This document shows positions 1 to 6,697 of a stretch of 18,498 nt of DNA, piece by piece (the stretch's first letter is position 1; every line of letters begins with the position of its first letter). Below the pieces are notes generated by a model. It did not search any database and was not told the origin of the DNA. It saw nothing but the letters and a program-made list of their open reading frames with translations. Source of the DNA: Methanothrix sp. (lineage in GTDB: Archaea > Halobacteriota > Methanosarcinia > Methanotrichales > Methanotrichaceae); NCBI GenBank assembly GCA_012798025.1, contig JAAZNX010000138.1, positions 1 through 18,498 on the forward strand, written 5' to 3'. The translations under genes were made by a program, and so were the position numbers.

Positions 1-1
1 C

Positions 2-508
2 GAGACGGGTGAAATTTGCGCCAGAGGCTACATGATCATGCGCTGCTACTATAATAATCCCGTAGCGACCGACCAGGTCGTGGATAAGAATGGCTGGCTG
101 CACACGGGAGACCTTGGCATACTCGATGAGAACGACTACTGCAAGATCACCGGCCGGCTGAAGGACATGGTGATCCGGGGCGGAGAGAATATTTATCCAC
201 GGGAGATCGAGGAGTTCCTCTACACACATCCAGCGATAAGCGACGTGCAGGTCATCGGTGTTCCCGATGTGAAGTACGGAGAGGAGCTCATGGCCTGGGT
301 AAAGCTGAAGAAAGGTGCTTTTACGACTCCTGAGGAGATAAAGGCCTTCTGTAAAGGGAAGATCGCGCACTTCAAGATTCCCAGATACATCAAGTTCGTA
401 GATGATTTTCCCATGACCGTAAGCGGCAAGATTCAGAAATTCAAAATGAGAGAGATGTCAATTAAGGAACTGGGCCTGGAGGAAGTAGCTAGGATGAAGA
501 CTGCTTGA
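2..508 (+). CDS. AMP-forming acyl-CoA synthetase, C-terminal part (5' end outside window)
   Basis: The C-terminal 168 residues of an ANL-superfamily acyl-CoA synthetase, which activates a carboxylic acid to its acyl-CoA through an acyl-adenylate. The reading frame is open from base 2, so the gene starts upstream. Visible motifs are the hinge region WLHTGDLG followed by GRLKDMVIRGGENIYPREIE, and near the end PMTVSGKIQK, whose lysine is the catalytic lysine of the C-terminal domain. The RGGENIYP version is typical of medium- or long-chain and aryl synthetases; acetyl-CoA synthetases carry a different motif here. The substrate cannot be fixed from this part. The frame ends at TGA 506-508, followed by a short GGCC-T6-GGCC sequence. 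The next gene on this strand is 146 bases away, so an operon with it is uncertain. Confidence 0.93.
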   Translation, partial: ETGEICARGYMIMRCYYNNPVATDQVVDKNGWLHTGDLGILDENDYCKITGRLKDMVIRGGENIYPREIEEFLYTHPAISDVQVIGVPDVKYGEELMAWVKLKKGAFTTPEEIKAFCKGKIAHFKIPRYIKFVDDFPMTVSGKIQKFKMREMSIKELGLEEVARMKTA

Positions 509-522
509 GGCCTTTTTTGGCC
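509..522 (+). terminator. possible T-rich terminator after the acyl-CoA synthetase
   Basis: GGCC, six T and GGCC directly follow the stop codon, with a second T run at about 530-535. Archaeal termination often uses T runs with little stem. The 4-bp stem is weak, so this is only a candidate. Confidence 0.3.
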
Positions 523-615
523 CTTGATCATTTTTCGCAACCATGATCTGGCTCTTAGCATTTTTAGCAAAAATAAAGTCAATAATTGTAATTAATGATA
601 AATTTTTCTCGGTAG

Positions 616-628
616 TTTTTTTAATTTG
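616..628 (+). promoter_or_regulatory. candidate TATA box for the NfnA/SudB-type gene
   Basis: A T/A-only stretch centred about 32 bases before the ATG at 655, inside an AT-rich intergenic region (509-654). This would give a leader of only a few bases. No other gene or RNA is visible in that interval. Confidence 0.35.
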
Positions 629-654
629 AACGACATAATGGTTTGGGATCTAGC

Positions 655-1560
655 ATGTTCAAGATAGTCAGGCGCAAAGAAATGGCAAGAGGGAATATCA
701 TCCTCAACGAGATCGAGGCGCCCATCATTGCCCGCAAGGCCCAACCAGGACAGTTTGTAATTCTCAAGGCGAACGAAAAAGGGGAGCGCATACCGATGAC
801 GATGGTGGATTCAAACCCAGAGAAGGGGACAATAACCATTCAATTTGCCGTGGTTGGCAGATCCACAATCCTATTCAGTGAGCTTCAAGAGGGAGACTAT
901 TATCAAAATGTTGCAGGGCCTCTCGGACGCCCCACTCAGTTGGAGAAGGTTGGGACGGCGATATGCATTGGAGGTGGAACTGGTGTGGCAGTTCTCTATC
1001 CAATTGCAAAGAAGCTTCAACAATTGGGAAACAGGGTTATCAGCATCATAGGAGCCCGCAGCGAGGAGCTCATAATCCTTCGCGAGGAGATGGACGCAGT
1101 ATCGGATGAGCTGCAGATATGCACGGACAATGGTTCTTTTGGCCGCAGTGCTCTTGTCACTGAACTGTTGGAGGAGGTCTTGAAAGAAGAGACTCCAGGA
1201 GTCGTTGTGGCCATTGGGCCTGTGCCGATGATGAGACGCGTTTGCGATATCACCAGGCCAAATAACATCAAGACCTTCGTCAGCCTCAACCCGATCATGA
1301 TCGATGGAACAGGCATGTGCGGAAGCTGCCGGGTGGAGGTAGGGGGCATGGTCAAATTTGCCTGCGTTGATGGGCCTGAGTTCGATGGGCATGAGGTGGA
1401 CTTCGATCAGCTAATGCAGCGCCTACAAGCCTTCAGGGATGAAGAAAAACAGGCCTTGAAAGCACACGGGGGCTCACAAGTGCACAGGTGCAGGATGGAG
1501 GAGGAGATGGCAGTCAAAGATTTGGGCGAAGCTAGGGCGGCTCTGGTCAGGGCGACGTGA
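655..1560 (+). CDS. NfnA/SudB-type FAD and [2Fe-2S] NAD(P)-binding oxidoreductase subunit
   Basis: 301 residues resembling the small subunit of NADH-dependent ferredoxin:NADP oxidoreductase (NfnA), sulfide dehydrogenase SudB, and the dihydroorotate dehydrogenase electron-transfer subunit. The family moves electrons between NAD(P)H, FAD and an iron-sulfur cluster. The N-terminal FAD barrel carries ERIPMT (44-49), followed by the nucleotide-binding loop CIGGGTG (104-110). The C-terminal cluster motif is Asp217 with Cys222, Cys225 and Cys237; one Asp plus three Cys is the NfnA arrangement. I chose the ATG at 655 over the in-frame TTG at 643 because residues MFKIV match the usual N-terminus. The large partner (NfnB/GltD-like) normally lies next to this gene but is absent: the next gene is on the other strand, 6 bases past this stop. 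The partner and physiological role are therefore unknown. Confidence 0.88.
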   Translation: MFKIVRRKEMARGNIILNEIEAPIIARKAQPGQFVILKANEKGERIPMTMVDSNPEKGTITIQFAVVGRSTILFSELQEGDYYQNVAGPLGRPTQLEKVGTAICIGGGTGVAVLYPIAKKLQQLGNRVISIIGARSEELIILREEMDAVSDELQICTDNGSFGRSALVTELLEEVLKEETPGVVVAIGPVPMMRRVCDITRPNNIKTFVSLNPIMIDGTGMCGSCRVEVGGMVKFACVDGPEFDGHEVDFDQLMQRLQAFRDEEKQALKAHGGSQVHRCRMEEEMAVKDLGEARAALVRAT

Positions 1561-1566
1561 TCATGT

Positions 1567-2394
1567 TCAAATGAAGACCAGGCCTCTCCAATCCAGGTAA
1601 TCCATGATGAAATCAACGGCTTCGACAATTTCGCTGTCCTGGGGAAGACAGTCCACCAGCTTCTTCAGGTAGCCCCTCTCCTCGATGCATGAGAGGGTCA
1701 CGGGAAAGTAGATGTCGAAGACCCAACTCAAGTACATCAATCTCATGTCGTTTTGGTTTTTCAAAGCCGCTATCTTCACCATCCTTCCTTTCAGTATGTC
1801 CAGGATCGCTTCCTTGGAATATCCAGGGCAATTTTCAAGCCCAAAGTCCAAAGCAGGATTGGGATTTTGGGATCTCGTCTCAAAGTGCTCGACTATTAAT
1901 CCAAGGATGTCCAGCTTATCTGCGTCCCTGATCAACCGAGAAAAGAGAAGGCAGCGGGGGCTCTCAGTCTCTGGGATTTCATATTTATTGTGCAGCCAGA
2001 TCGCCCTGCGAATCAGGCGTCTTTCATTCTTCGGCAGACTGCACAGGATTCCTGCGCGATTCAAGACCTTCAGCCCGAGAGCCGCGTGGTCTGTGGTGAT
2101 CCTATCGTCGAAAGATCCATAGTCCTTGAGCTGCTCGAACCTGCCCACGTCGTGCAAGAGAGCCAGCACTTCGGCCAGAGCAAGGTCTTCCTGCCCGAGT
2201 TGGAGGGATTTCGCGATTCTTGAGATGTTGTCACAGACTCTGGCGGTGTGCTTCAGCTTGAGGTCTATGTTCTTCTCCAGCTTCGGGTCAGAGCTGTGAA
2301 AGCATCTGGTGTAATCGTTGAACCAGGCATGGCAAGAGTAGAGGTAGTCGGAATGTACGGACAGAATTGCATTATTGCGAGATCTAGCCTTCAA
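1567..2394 (-). CDS. HD-domain phosphohydrolase
   Basis: 275 residues with the HD metal-binding signature: His49 (in LKHTARV), His81-Asp82 (in LLHDVGRFEQ) and a later RDADKLDI motif near residue 158. HD proteins of this kind hydrolyse phosphate esters or nucleotides; the substrate cannot be predicted here. The start is a TTG at 2394, because no ATG occurs upstream of the HD core. It overlaps the last 11 bases of the ketopantoate reductase gene, which suggests translational coupling. The gene ends 6 bases from the convergent NfnA-type gene. A second, only distantly similar HD protein is encoded at 5349-6074. Confidence 0.85.
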   Translation of the reverse strand: MKARSRNNAILSVHSDYLYSCHAWFNDYTRCFHSSDPKLEKNIDLKLKHTARVCDNISRIAKSLQLGQEDLALAEVLALLHDVGRFEQLKDYGSFDDRITTDHAALGLKVLNRAGILCSLPKNERRLIRRAIWLHNKYEIPETESPRCLLFSRLIRDADKLDILGLIVEHFETRSQNPNPALDFGLENCPGYSKEAILDILKGRMVKIAALKNQNDMRLMYLSWVFDIYFPVTLSCIEERGYLKKLVDCLPQDSEIVEAVDFIMDYLDWRGLVFI

Positions 2395-3325
2395 GTGTTT
2401 TCACCAGCGCGTAAAGCGTTTCATTCGCAGGCACAGATATACCGTGCTTCTTCGCCAGTCGGATCACATAGCCATTTATCGAATCAATCTCCGTGACCTT
2501 TCCCTTTTGTACGTCCTGAAGCATACTGGAGGTGTTCAGGGCGGTCTTTGTGGCGACAGAATCGACGAACTTTAAAACGTCATCCTTTTCGGCTTCGATT
2601 CCTTCCATCCTGGCGACATTTACGCATTCTTCGACGATCCTCTCGACTGTGCTCTTAAGTTGCCAAGAAAGGACGATTCCATTGCTTTTTCCGGTCAAAG
2701 CAGTTATCGGATTTATAACGGAGTTCACGAAAAGCTTACTCCATTGCTGTTTTTTGAAATCAGGCGCAAATTCTATCTCGTATCCTTTCTGCTCGAATCT
2801 CTTTTTGAGGAAATCTTTCACGTCGCGGATGATACCGTCCTCAAAAACCGTTTTTGCTATTCCTTTCAGCTCAACCTTTCCGTTCTGCGAAAATTTGACT
2901 CCAATGGATGTTACCCCTTCATAGACTCTTTCGGGTGGCAAATTTAGCATCTCTTTATTTCCCATGCCGTTCATTAAAAGGATGAATGTTGCGCGCGAAA
3001 ATTTACCGTTTAGCAGACCATGCTCTCTTATCTCCCGGGAGACCTGGGGCAGAGAATGGGACTTGACACAAACGATCACCAGTTCTGGATCAAACTGAGA
3101 ACCACTCAGTTCATCAAAGCTTGAAAAGCAATGCTTGAACTTGAGGGATTTCGTTCCTTCAAAAAGGGTTACTTTTAAGCCATTTTCTTTTATCTCCCCA
3201 ATGTGGTCCTCTCTTCCCAGAAGCGCAATATCTTCAACCACTTTGCCTTCTGGTGACTCGATGTCAGAGAGCAGAAAGCCGACAAAAGATCCTATCGCTC
3301 CCGCTCCGTAAATTAGCGTTCTTAT
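2384..3325 (-). CDS. panE: ketopantoate reductase-family protein with apparent non-AUG (AUA) start
   Basis: A PanE/ApbA-family NADPH-dependent reductase, which reduces 2-dehydropantoate to pantoate on the way to coenzyme A. The Rossmann motif YGAGAIG lies near the N-terminus, LVIVCVKSH follows, and the C-terminal helical domain begins at KLFVNSVINPITALTGK, with the family's conserved lysine and asparagines. The first standard start in frame is GTG 3241, but starting there removes the Rossmann loop. The frame stays open to 3349 and contains no ATG, GTG or TTG. An AUA codon at 3325-3323 sits where the family begins, and GGATGTGAT at 3337-3329 (one mismatch to a full Shine-Dalgarno) is correctly spaced before it. 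Either AUA is used, or an ATG has mutated. The function as panE proper is likely but not certain. Confidence 0.8.
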   Translation of the reverse strand: MRTLIYGAGAIGSFVGFLLSDIESPEGKVVEDIALLGREDHIGEIKENGLKVTLFEGTKSLKFKHCFSSFDELSGSQFDPELVIVCVKSHSLPQVSREIREHGLLNGKFSRATFILLMNGMGNKEMLNLPPERVYEGVTSIGVKFSQNGKVELKGIAKTVFEDGIIRDVKDFLKKRFEQKGYEIEFAPDFKKQQWSKLFVNSVINPITALTGKSNGIVLSWQLKSTVERIVEECVNVARMEGIEAEKDDVLKFVDSVATKTALNTSSMLQDVQKGKVTEIDSINGYVIRLAKKHGISVPANETLYALVKTLEG

Positions 3326-3328
3326 GCT

Positions 3329-3337
3329 ATCACATCC
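3329..3337 (-). promoter_or_regulatory. strong ribosome binding site before the AUA codon of the panE-like gene
   Basis: Read on the minus strand the sequence is GGATGTGAT, 8 of 9 bases of GGAGGTGAT. The GGATG part ends 7 bases before AUA 3325. It decides the start of the ketopantoate reductase gene. The interval 3350-3520 between this gene and the divergent PEBP gene contains a CCCGCC-TTT-GGTGGG hairpin but no recognised gene. Confidence 0.6.
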
Positions 3338-3520
3338 ACAAACTGATGCTCATTCGTATTTGGCAAATTTTAATTTATCTCTTTTGCAATGCGATAAAGT
3401 GAGCCCCTACGAGTGATGCTATCGAGCCCGCCTTTGGTGGGACGGCGAAAGAGTTTAGGATATGGATGGCTGATGGTCCGTTAGGAGCCAGCAAAAAACA
3501 ATTTAATCTTGAGGGAGCAT

Positions 3521-4048
3521 ATGATGAAGCATATTCTCGTGGCCGCCTTGTCGGCCACACTAATGCTGCTTTCAGCAGTTCAAGCTGAGGAGATCGCTAT
3601 GAAGAGCATTAAGGTGAATCTCGGCTTTGAGAAGGTCCCAGATGTGCACACATGCGAAGGAAAGGACATCTCGCCAAAAATTGAGGTTCTTGGACTGAAT
3701 GCCACATCCATGGCAGTGATAGTAGACGACCCAGATGCACCGTCGGGCACCTTCACCCACTGGCTTATCTGGAACATACCGCCCACAGACGTGATACCCG
3801 AGGCGATTCCAAACAACGCCACGATCAAGAATCCCATTCATGCAGTTCAGGGAACGAACAGCTTCGGAGAGATAGGGTATGCTGGGCCATGTCCGCCTCC
3901 CGGAAAACCGCACAGGTACTTCTTCCGCGTCTTCGGGCTGGACAGCATGTTGGACCTGCGGCCAGGGGCGACGCGCCAGGACCTGGAGAAGGCCATGAAA
4001 GGCCACGTGCTGGCACAGGGTGAGGCCATGGCGACCTATGGACGGTGA
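3521..4048 (+). CDS. exported PEBP / YbhB-YbcL family protein
   Basis: About 175 residues. A basic N-terminus (MMKH) and a hydrophobic stretch ending in SAVQA-EE make a clear signal peptide, so the protein should act outside the membrane. The mature part is a phosphatidylethanolamine-binding protein (Raf kinase inhibitor-like) fold, with DDPDAPSGTFTHWLIWNIPP and the later GPCPPPGKPHRYFFRVFGLD. Archaeal and bacterial members bind small anionic or phosphorylated ligands; no enzymatic role is established. The start is ATG 3521 (or the adjacent ATG 3524), because GAGGG at 3511-3515 is well placed; the upstream TTG at 3509 overlaps that site. The 3' end overlaps the convergent cyclase-family gene by 13 bases. 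Confidence 0.9.
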   Translation: MMKHILVAALSATLMLLSAVQAEEIAMKSIKVNLGFEKVPDVHTCEGKDISPKIEVLGLNATSMAVIVDDPDAPSGTFTHWLIWNIPPTDVIPEAIPNNATIKNPIHAVQGTNSFGEIGYAGPCPPPGKPHRYFFRVFGLDSMLDLRPGATRQDLEKAMKGHVLAQGEAMATYGR

Positions 4049-4746
4049 TTTTTTGGGCGGTTCACCAAAACAGCTCTGACAGGAGCGGCTTCTGCATCCT
4101 TTACTTTGATGGGAAGGCAGATGAGGGAATATCTTCCGGGAAAGACATTTGCAAGATCGATGCCTTCCAGGATAAGGATGTCGTTTTCCAGGAGTATTCG
4201 ATGAACTGGGGCAGAATCGTCACCATATCTGTCCACAGAAAGGCAATCGATACCCACCAGGCTGACGCCCATGGATACACAGGCCTGGGCCGTGTCCTTG
4301 GACAGATAAACGTAATCTTTTGAGAATGAGGAGCTGTGTAATAGGCGGCGAGAGGAATTATATGTCTTGAAGAGCAGAGCTTCGCCCATATTTACCTTGA
4401 TGTCATTGAGAGCAGAAACTGGAATCGGGCCGGCCTCGTCCTTGCCCTCAAAGAATACCACCTGAGCTGGAACGATAAAGCGATCTGGTGGGTACACGTC
4501 CAGGGCCTTGCCACCTTTGAGAATATGAGATGGAGCATCAAGATGGGTGCCTGCATGCGAACTCATGCTAAGAGCTGAGAGACTATAGCCTGCACCATCC
4601 TCTGATCTTGCCATCCACTCCTGGGTGAACTGTCTGTCACCAGGATATGTGGCTATACATCCCAGAGATATGCTGATGTCATAGGTCACTGTGTTGATGT
4701 TGCAGGCGTCTGCATCTTCGAGAGGAGGATCGTTTTCATGCTGCAT
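4036..4746 (-). CDS. cyclase-family (kynurenine formamidase-like) metal-dependent hydrolase
   Basis: 236 residues of the cyclase/arylformamidase family. The zinc-binding signature HAGTHLDAPSH lies at residues 64-74 and fits HxGTHxDxPxH. The N-terminal YDISISLG and YPGDRQF are also family features, as is the C-terminal LEGIDLANVFPG. Members hydrolyse amides, lactones or related carbonyl compounds; without tryptophan-degradation genes nearby the substrate is open. The ATG at 4746 lies 11 bases after the parvulin stop codon, so the two are probably co-transcribed. No Shine-Dalgarno is visible, and a later start near residue 20 (GTG) is possible. Confidence 0.85.
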   Translation of the reverse strand: MQHENDPPLEDADACNINTVTYDISISLGCIATYPGDRQFTQEWMARSEDGAGYSLSALSMSSHAGTHLDAPSHILKGGKALDVYPPDRFIVPAQVVFFEGKDEAGPIPVSALNDIKVNMGEALLFKTYNSSRRLLHSSSFSKDYVYLSKDTAQACVSMGVSLVGIDCLSVDRYGDDSAPVHRILLENDILILEGIDLANVFPGRYSLICLPIKVKDAEAAPVRAVLVNRPKNHRP

Positions 4747-4757
4747 TAGATCGATAG

Positions 4758-5039
4758 TTATTTCTTATCAAGAATTTTTATGATGTGATATCCAAACTCT
4801 GTCTTGATAGGTCCCAGTACCTTTCCTTTTTCGCCTTCGAAAGCTGCCTTCTCGAACTCCTGGACCATGCGGCCTTTGCCAAACCAACCTAGGTCTCCGC
4901 CGCTTCTGCTCGATGGGCATTGCGAGTACTTCCTGGCCATCTCGGCAAAGCTCTGGCCCGCAGCAAGCTTTTCTTGAACCTCTTTTGCTTTCTTTTCGGT
5001 CTTGCACAGGATATGTGCAGCATGTACTTCTTTTACCAT
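4758..5039 (-). CDS. ppiC: parvulin-type peptidyl-prolyl cis-trans isomerase
   Basis: 93 residues, the length of E. coli parvulin (PpiC), forming a single rotamase domain. Features are VHAAHILCKTEKKAKEV at the start, FAEMARKYSQCPSSRSGGDL in the middle, then GDLGWFGKGRMVQEFE and the C-terminal FGYHIIKIL. There is no signal peptide, so it is cytoplasmic; it would speed proline isomerisation in protein folding. A longer frame reaches 5114, but ATG 5039 matches the family start and an ATTTATT box is centred about 28 bases upstream, which predicts a leaderless or nearly leaderless message. Confidence 0.93.
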   Translation of the reverse strand: MVKEVHAAHILCKTEKKAKEVQEKLAAGQSFAEMARKYSQCPSSRSGGDLGWFGKGRMVQEFEKAAFEGEKGKVLGPIKTEFGYHIIKILDKK

Positions 5040-5061
5040 TGTCCACAATGAAGCTTGTGAA

Positions 5062-5075
5062 GAATAAATAATTAG
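5062..5075 (-). promoter_or_regulatory. TATA box for the parvulin gene
   Basis: On the minus strand this reads AATTATTTATTC, centred about 28 bases before ATG 5039. The spacing fits an archaeal promoter giving an essentially leaderless transcript and supports the shorter start. Confidence 0.5.
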
Positions 5076-5131
5076 GGGGTCCAGTACCAAAGATGATCTA
5101 ACATGGCTCGCCATCGGATAACGCCCAAGGA

Positions 5132-5359
5132 TTACCGAACGATGATCTCCTGCACCCGGCCTACATGACCGTCCTGCAGCCTCACCTTTATGCCGTGCGG
5201 ATGAAAGTTGGAGTTCGTCAGGATCTCTTTCACTATTCCTCGAGTCCTCTTGCCGGTGCGCTGATCCTTCTTGAGAACTATGTCCACCAGCAGACCAGGG
5301 CGAATGTACTTGCGCTGCTGTCCGCTTCTCGCTTGTGGCATTTCAGATTCACAAGGCAT
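5132..5359 (-). CDS. ywbE: YwbE family protein (DUF2196)
   Basis: A small basic protein of about 75 residues. YIRPGLLVDIVLKKDQRTGK and the following RTRGIVKEILTNS, then FHPHGIKVRLQDGHVGRVQE, are the hallmark of the YwbE family. Its biochemical role is unknown; the fold is expected to be a small beta barrel, possibly nucleic-acid binding. ATG 5359 overlaps the end of the HD gene upstream (stop at 5351-5349), suggesting coupling; ATG 5341 would match the shorter Bacillus form. The upstream frame to TTG 5371 is not needed. Confidence 0.85.
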   Translation of the reverse strand: MPCESEMPQARSGQQRKYIRPGLLVDIVLKKDQRTGKRTRGIVKEILTNSNFHPHGIKVRLQDGHVGRVQEIIVR

Positions 5360-6074
5360 TAACCTCACCAATCTCTCTTTCCAGGTCCGAAAGATATCTC
5401 TTCAGCACTTCAGCCCTCCGGCTCGCAAGCTCTCTGGCGGTCTTGGTATGCATCCCTGATTGCAGCTTCAGAAGCTTTTTGAAGAAATGATCCAGATTCC
5501 ACTTTTTGTCGTCAGGCTCTCTGGTCCTGCAAAATGGGTCGTCGGGATTGTAAAGCGCCCTTCCAAGTGTCCCTCCGGTCGTGAAGACTCTGGCAATGCC
5601 TATCGCGCCCATGGCATCCAGCCGATCAGCATCCTGAAGAATCTTGGCCTCCATGGTGGCAGGAACGATGCCCTTGGAGAACCTGTGAGCATCCACTGCA
5701 TAAAGCACTTTTTGCCTGACTTCCATCGAATGTCCGATCTTCCTCAAGAAGTCATCGACAATTCTTGAGCGTTGCGATTGCGTCCTATCGGAAAGTTTTG
5801 ACCCGTCTCCTGCATCGTGCAAAAGAGCTGCCAAAAGCAGCACCTCCATGTCAGCGCCCTCTTTTTCTCCGATGATTTGAGCGTTATTGTAGACCCTCAT
5901 GATATGAGAAAAGTCGTGGGCAGGGTCTGCGTCTTTATACATGGTTTGAATCTCGCTTAAAACGGATTTAATATGGAAGCTATTCCTGGAGCACATCAAA
6001 CAGAGGGGTTTTCGCTCTGGAGATATGAGTGTTTCGAAAATGGATGGTCTGCCTTCATTGAGTTGACCGATCAT
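5349..6074 (-). CDS. HD-domain phosphohydrolase, YedJ-like
   Basis: 241 residues with a typical HD domain: DADPAHDFSHIMRVY (His53/His57), LLAALLHDAGDG (His86-Asp87), and QDADRLDAMGAIGIARVF carrying the last metal ligand. The C-terminal part (GRALYNPDDPFC, then KWNLDHFFKKLLKL) matches the bacterial and archaeal YedJ-type subfamily. These are presumed phosphohydrolases with unknown substrate. The first 45 residues are poorly conserved; ATG 5996 or ATG 5942 could be the real start. ATG 6074 was kept because a TTTTTTAG box lies about 24 bases upstream. The gene heads a minus-strand run with ywbE, the parvulin and the cyclase. Confidence 0.85.
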   Translation of the reverse strand: MIGQLNEGRPSIFETLISPERKPLCLMCSRNSFHIKSVLSEIQTMYKDADPAHDFSHIMRVYNNAQIIGEKEGADMEVLLLAALLHDAGDGSKLSDRTQSQRSRIVDDFLRKIGHSMEVRQKVLYAVDAHRFSKGIVPATMEAKILQDADRLDAMGAIGIARVFTTGGTLGRALYNPDDPFCRTREPDDKKWNLDHFFKKLLKLQSGMHTKTARELASRRAEVLKRYLSDLEREIGEVNAL

Positions 6075-6247
6075 TCAGGAGTCTCAAAGCCGCTAAAAAA
6101 TGTGTGGATTGCGTCTGATCGGCGCCCAAATATGGTATGTCTAGGCTTACACGGTCCAAAGATGTGGTTTTTATGTGCGACAACTCGGTGGAGGTACACC
6201 ACCACATTCTTGTTTTTGCATTTAAGGGTTTAAACATCATATGATAT

Positions 6248-6267
6248 ATAAGAATCTATAAGAATCT
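6248..6267. repeat. tandem duplication of a 10-base unit
   Basis: ATAAGAATCT occurs twice in perfect tandem just after a TATATA run. It lies in the 623-base gap between the HD gene and the msr fusion. It could be a promoter element or the scar of a small insertion. Confidence 0.5.
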
Positions 6268-6333
6268 ACTCGCAAACTTTTTTTACGGTCTTCGCAATGG
6301 CGATAACTCAGATCATGCCTCAGGATTCAAGGT

Positions 6334-6391
6334 AAAGGGGCAAGAGATGACCCACCCTCTTTTGAGGGGGTGGGATGAATCTTACCCCTTT
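6334..6391. repeat. 58-base imperfect hairpin
   Basis: The outer arms AAAGGGGCAAG (6334-6344) and CTTACCCCTTT (6381-6391) pair with a single mismatch. The inner arms CCCACCCTC (6351-6359) and GAGGGGGTGGG (6364-6374) pair around a TTTT loop with a two-G bulge. This is by far the strongest stem in the non-coding parts of the window. No T tract follows, so it is not an obvious terminator. It may be the left-end hairpin of the IS200/IS605-type relic described next. Confidence 0.7.
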
Positions 6392-6399
6392 CACTACTT

Positions 6400-6630
6400 T
6401 TCACCGCATAGATCAACTACTTCTTCATTGACAGCACTTTAACCTTCAGACTCGCAGGGTCTTGAATACAAGTCGGTTGCCCGTTACCATTTTTCCCGTA
6501 AAGTCGAACTTGGATTTGGCAACAACGAGTTGGGCGCGGACTAGGTCAATTCAAGCCTGTGGAGAACCCGAAGGTGTTCCATGAATCAGGAAGCACAACC
6601 CGTTTAAGGGCTTGGGAGAAAGTCACTTCT
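6400..6630 (+). mobile_element. probable IS200/IS605-type (tnpB) right-end relic
   Basis: The 3' part resembles the right end of IS605/IS1341-group elements. GAATCAGGAAGC (6583-6594) is followed by a small stem (CAACCC against GGGCTTG, loop GTTTAA) and GGGAGAAAGTCACTTC. Upstream, short out-of-phase pieces such as ARTRSIQACGE and SMNQEAQPV look like the tail of a TnpB protein with frameshifts. No zinc-finger or RuvC motif remains. The resemblance rests on memory of family ends, not an alignment. The rest of the gap 6075-6697 shows nothing convincing. Confidence 0.4.
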
Positions 6631-6697
6631 GCCGATAACAATAGATATAGTGGTTGCGCTCAAAACGAACATGAGGTCAAATTTGTGAGGTGTGCAA

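Noticed and set aside
871..1392. Minus-strand frame of 173 codons inside the NfnA-type gene
   Set aside because: It lies entirely antisense to a gene with all its family motifs, and its translation shows no recognisable domain.
3395..3490. Structured-looking stretch with GATGGCTGATGGTCC, considered as a riboswitch
   Set aside because: Only a short resemblance to one block of fluoride-type riboswitches; the other conserved blocks are missing and the downstream gene is not a matching target.
3375..3560. Minus-strand frame of 61 codons between the panE-like and PEBP genes, with a protein-like tail (AGSIASLVGAHFIALQKR)
   Set aside because: It overlaps the ribosome binding site and signal peptide of the exported PEBP protein on the other strand. 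There is no start codon with a binding site, and no family is recognised.
6450..6555. Minus-strand frame reading like a protein end (VVAKSKFDFTGK)
   Set aside because: It is bounded by a stop just upstream, has no start, and lies inside the probable IS605-type relic. Too short to support as a gene.
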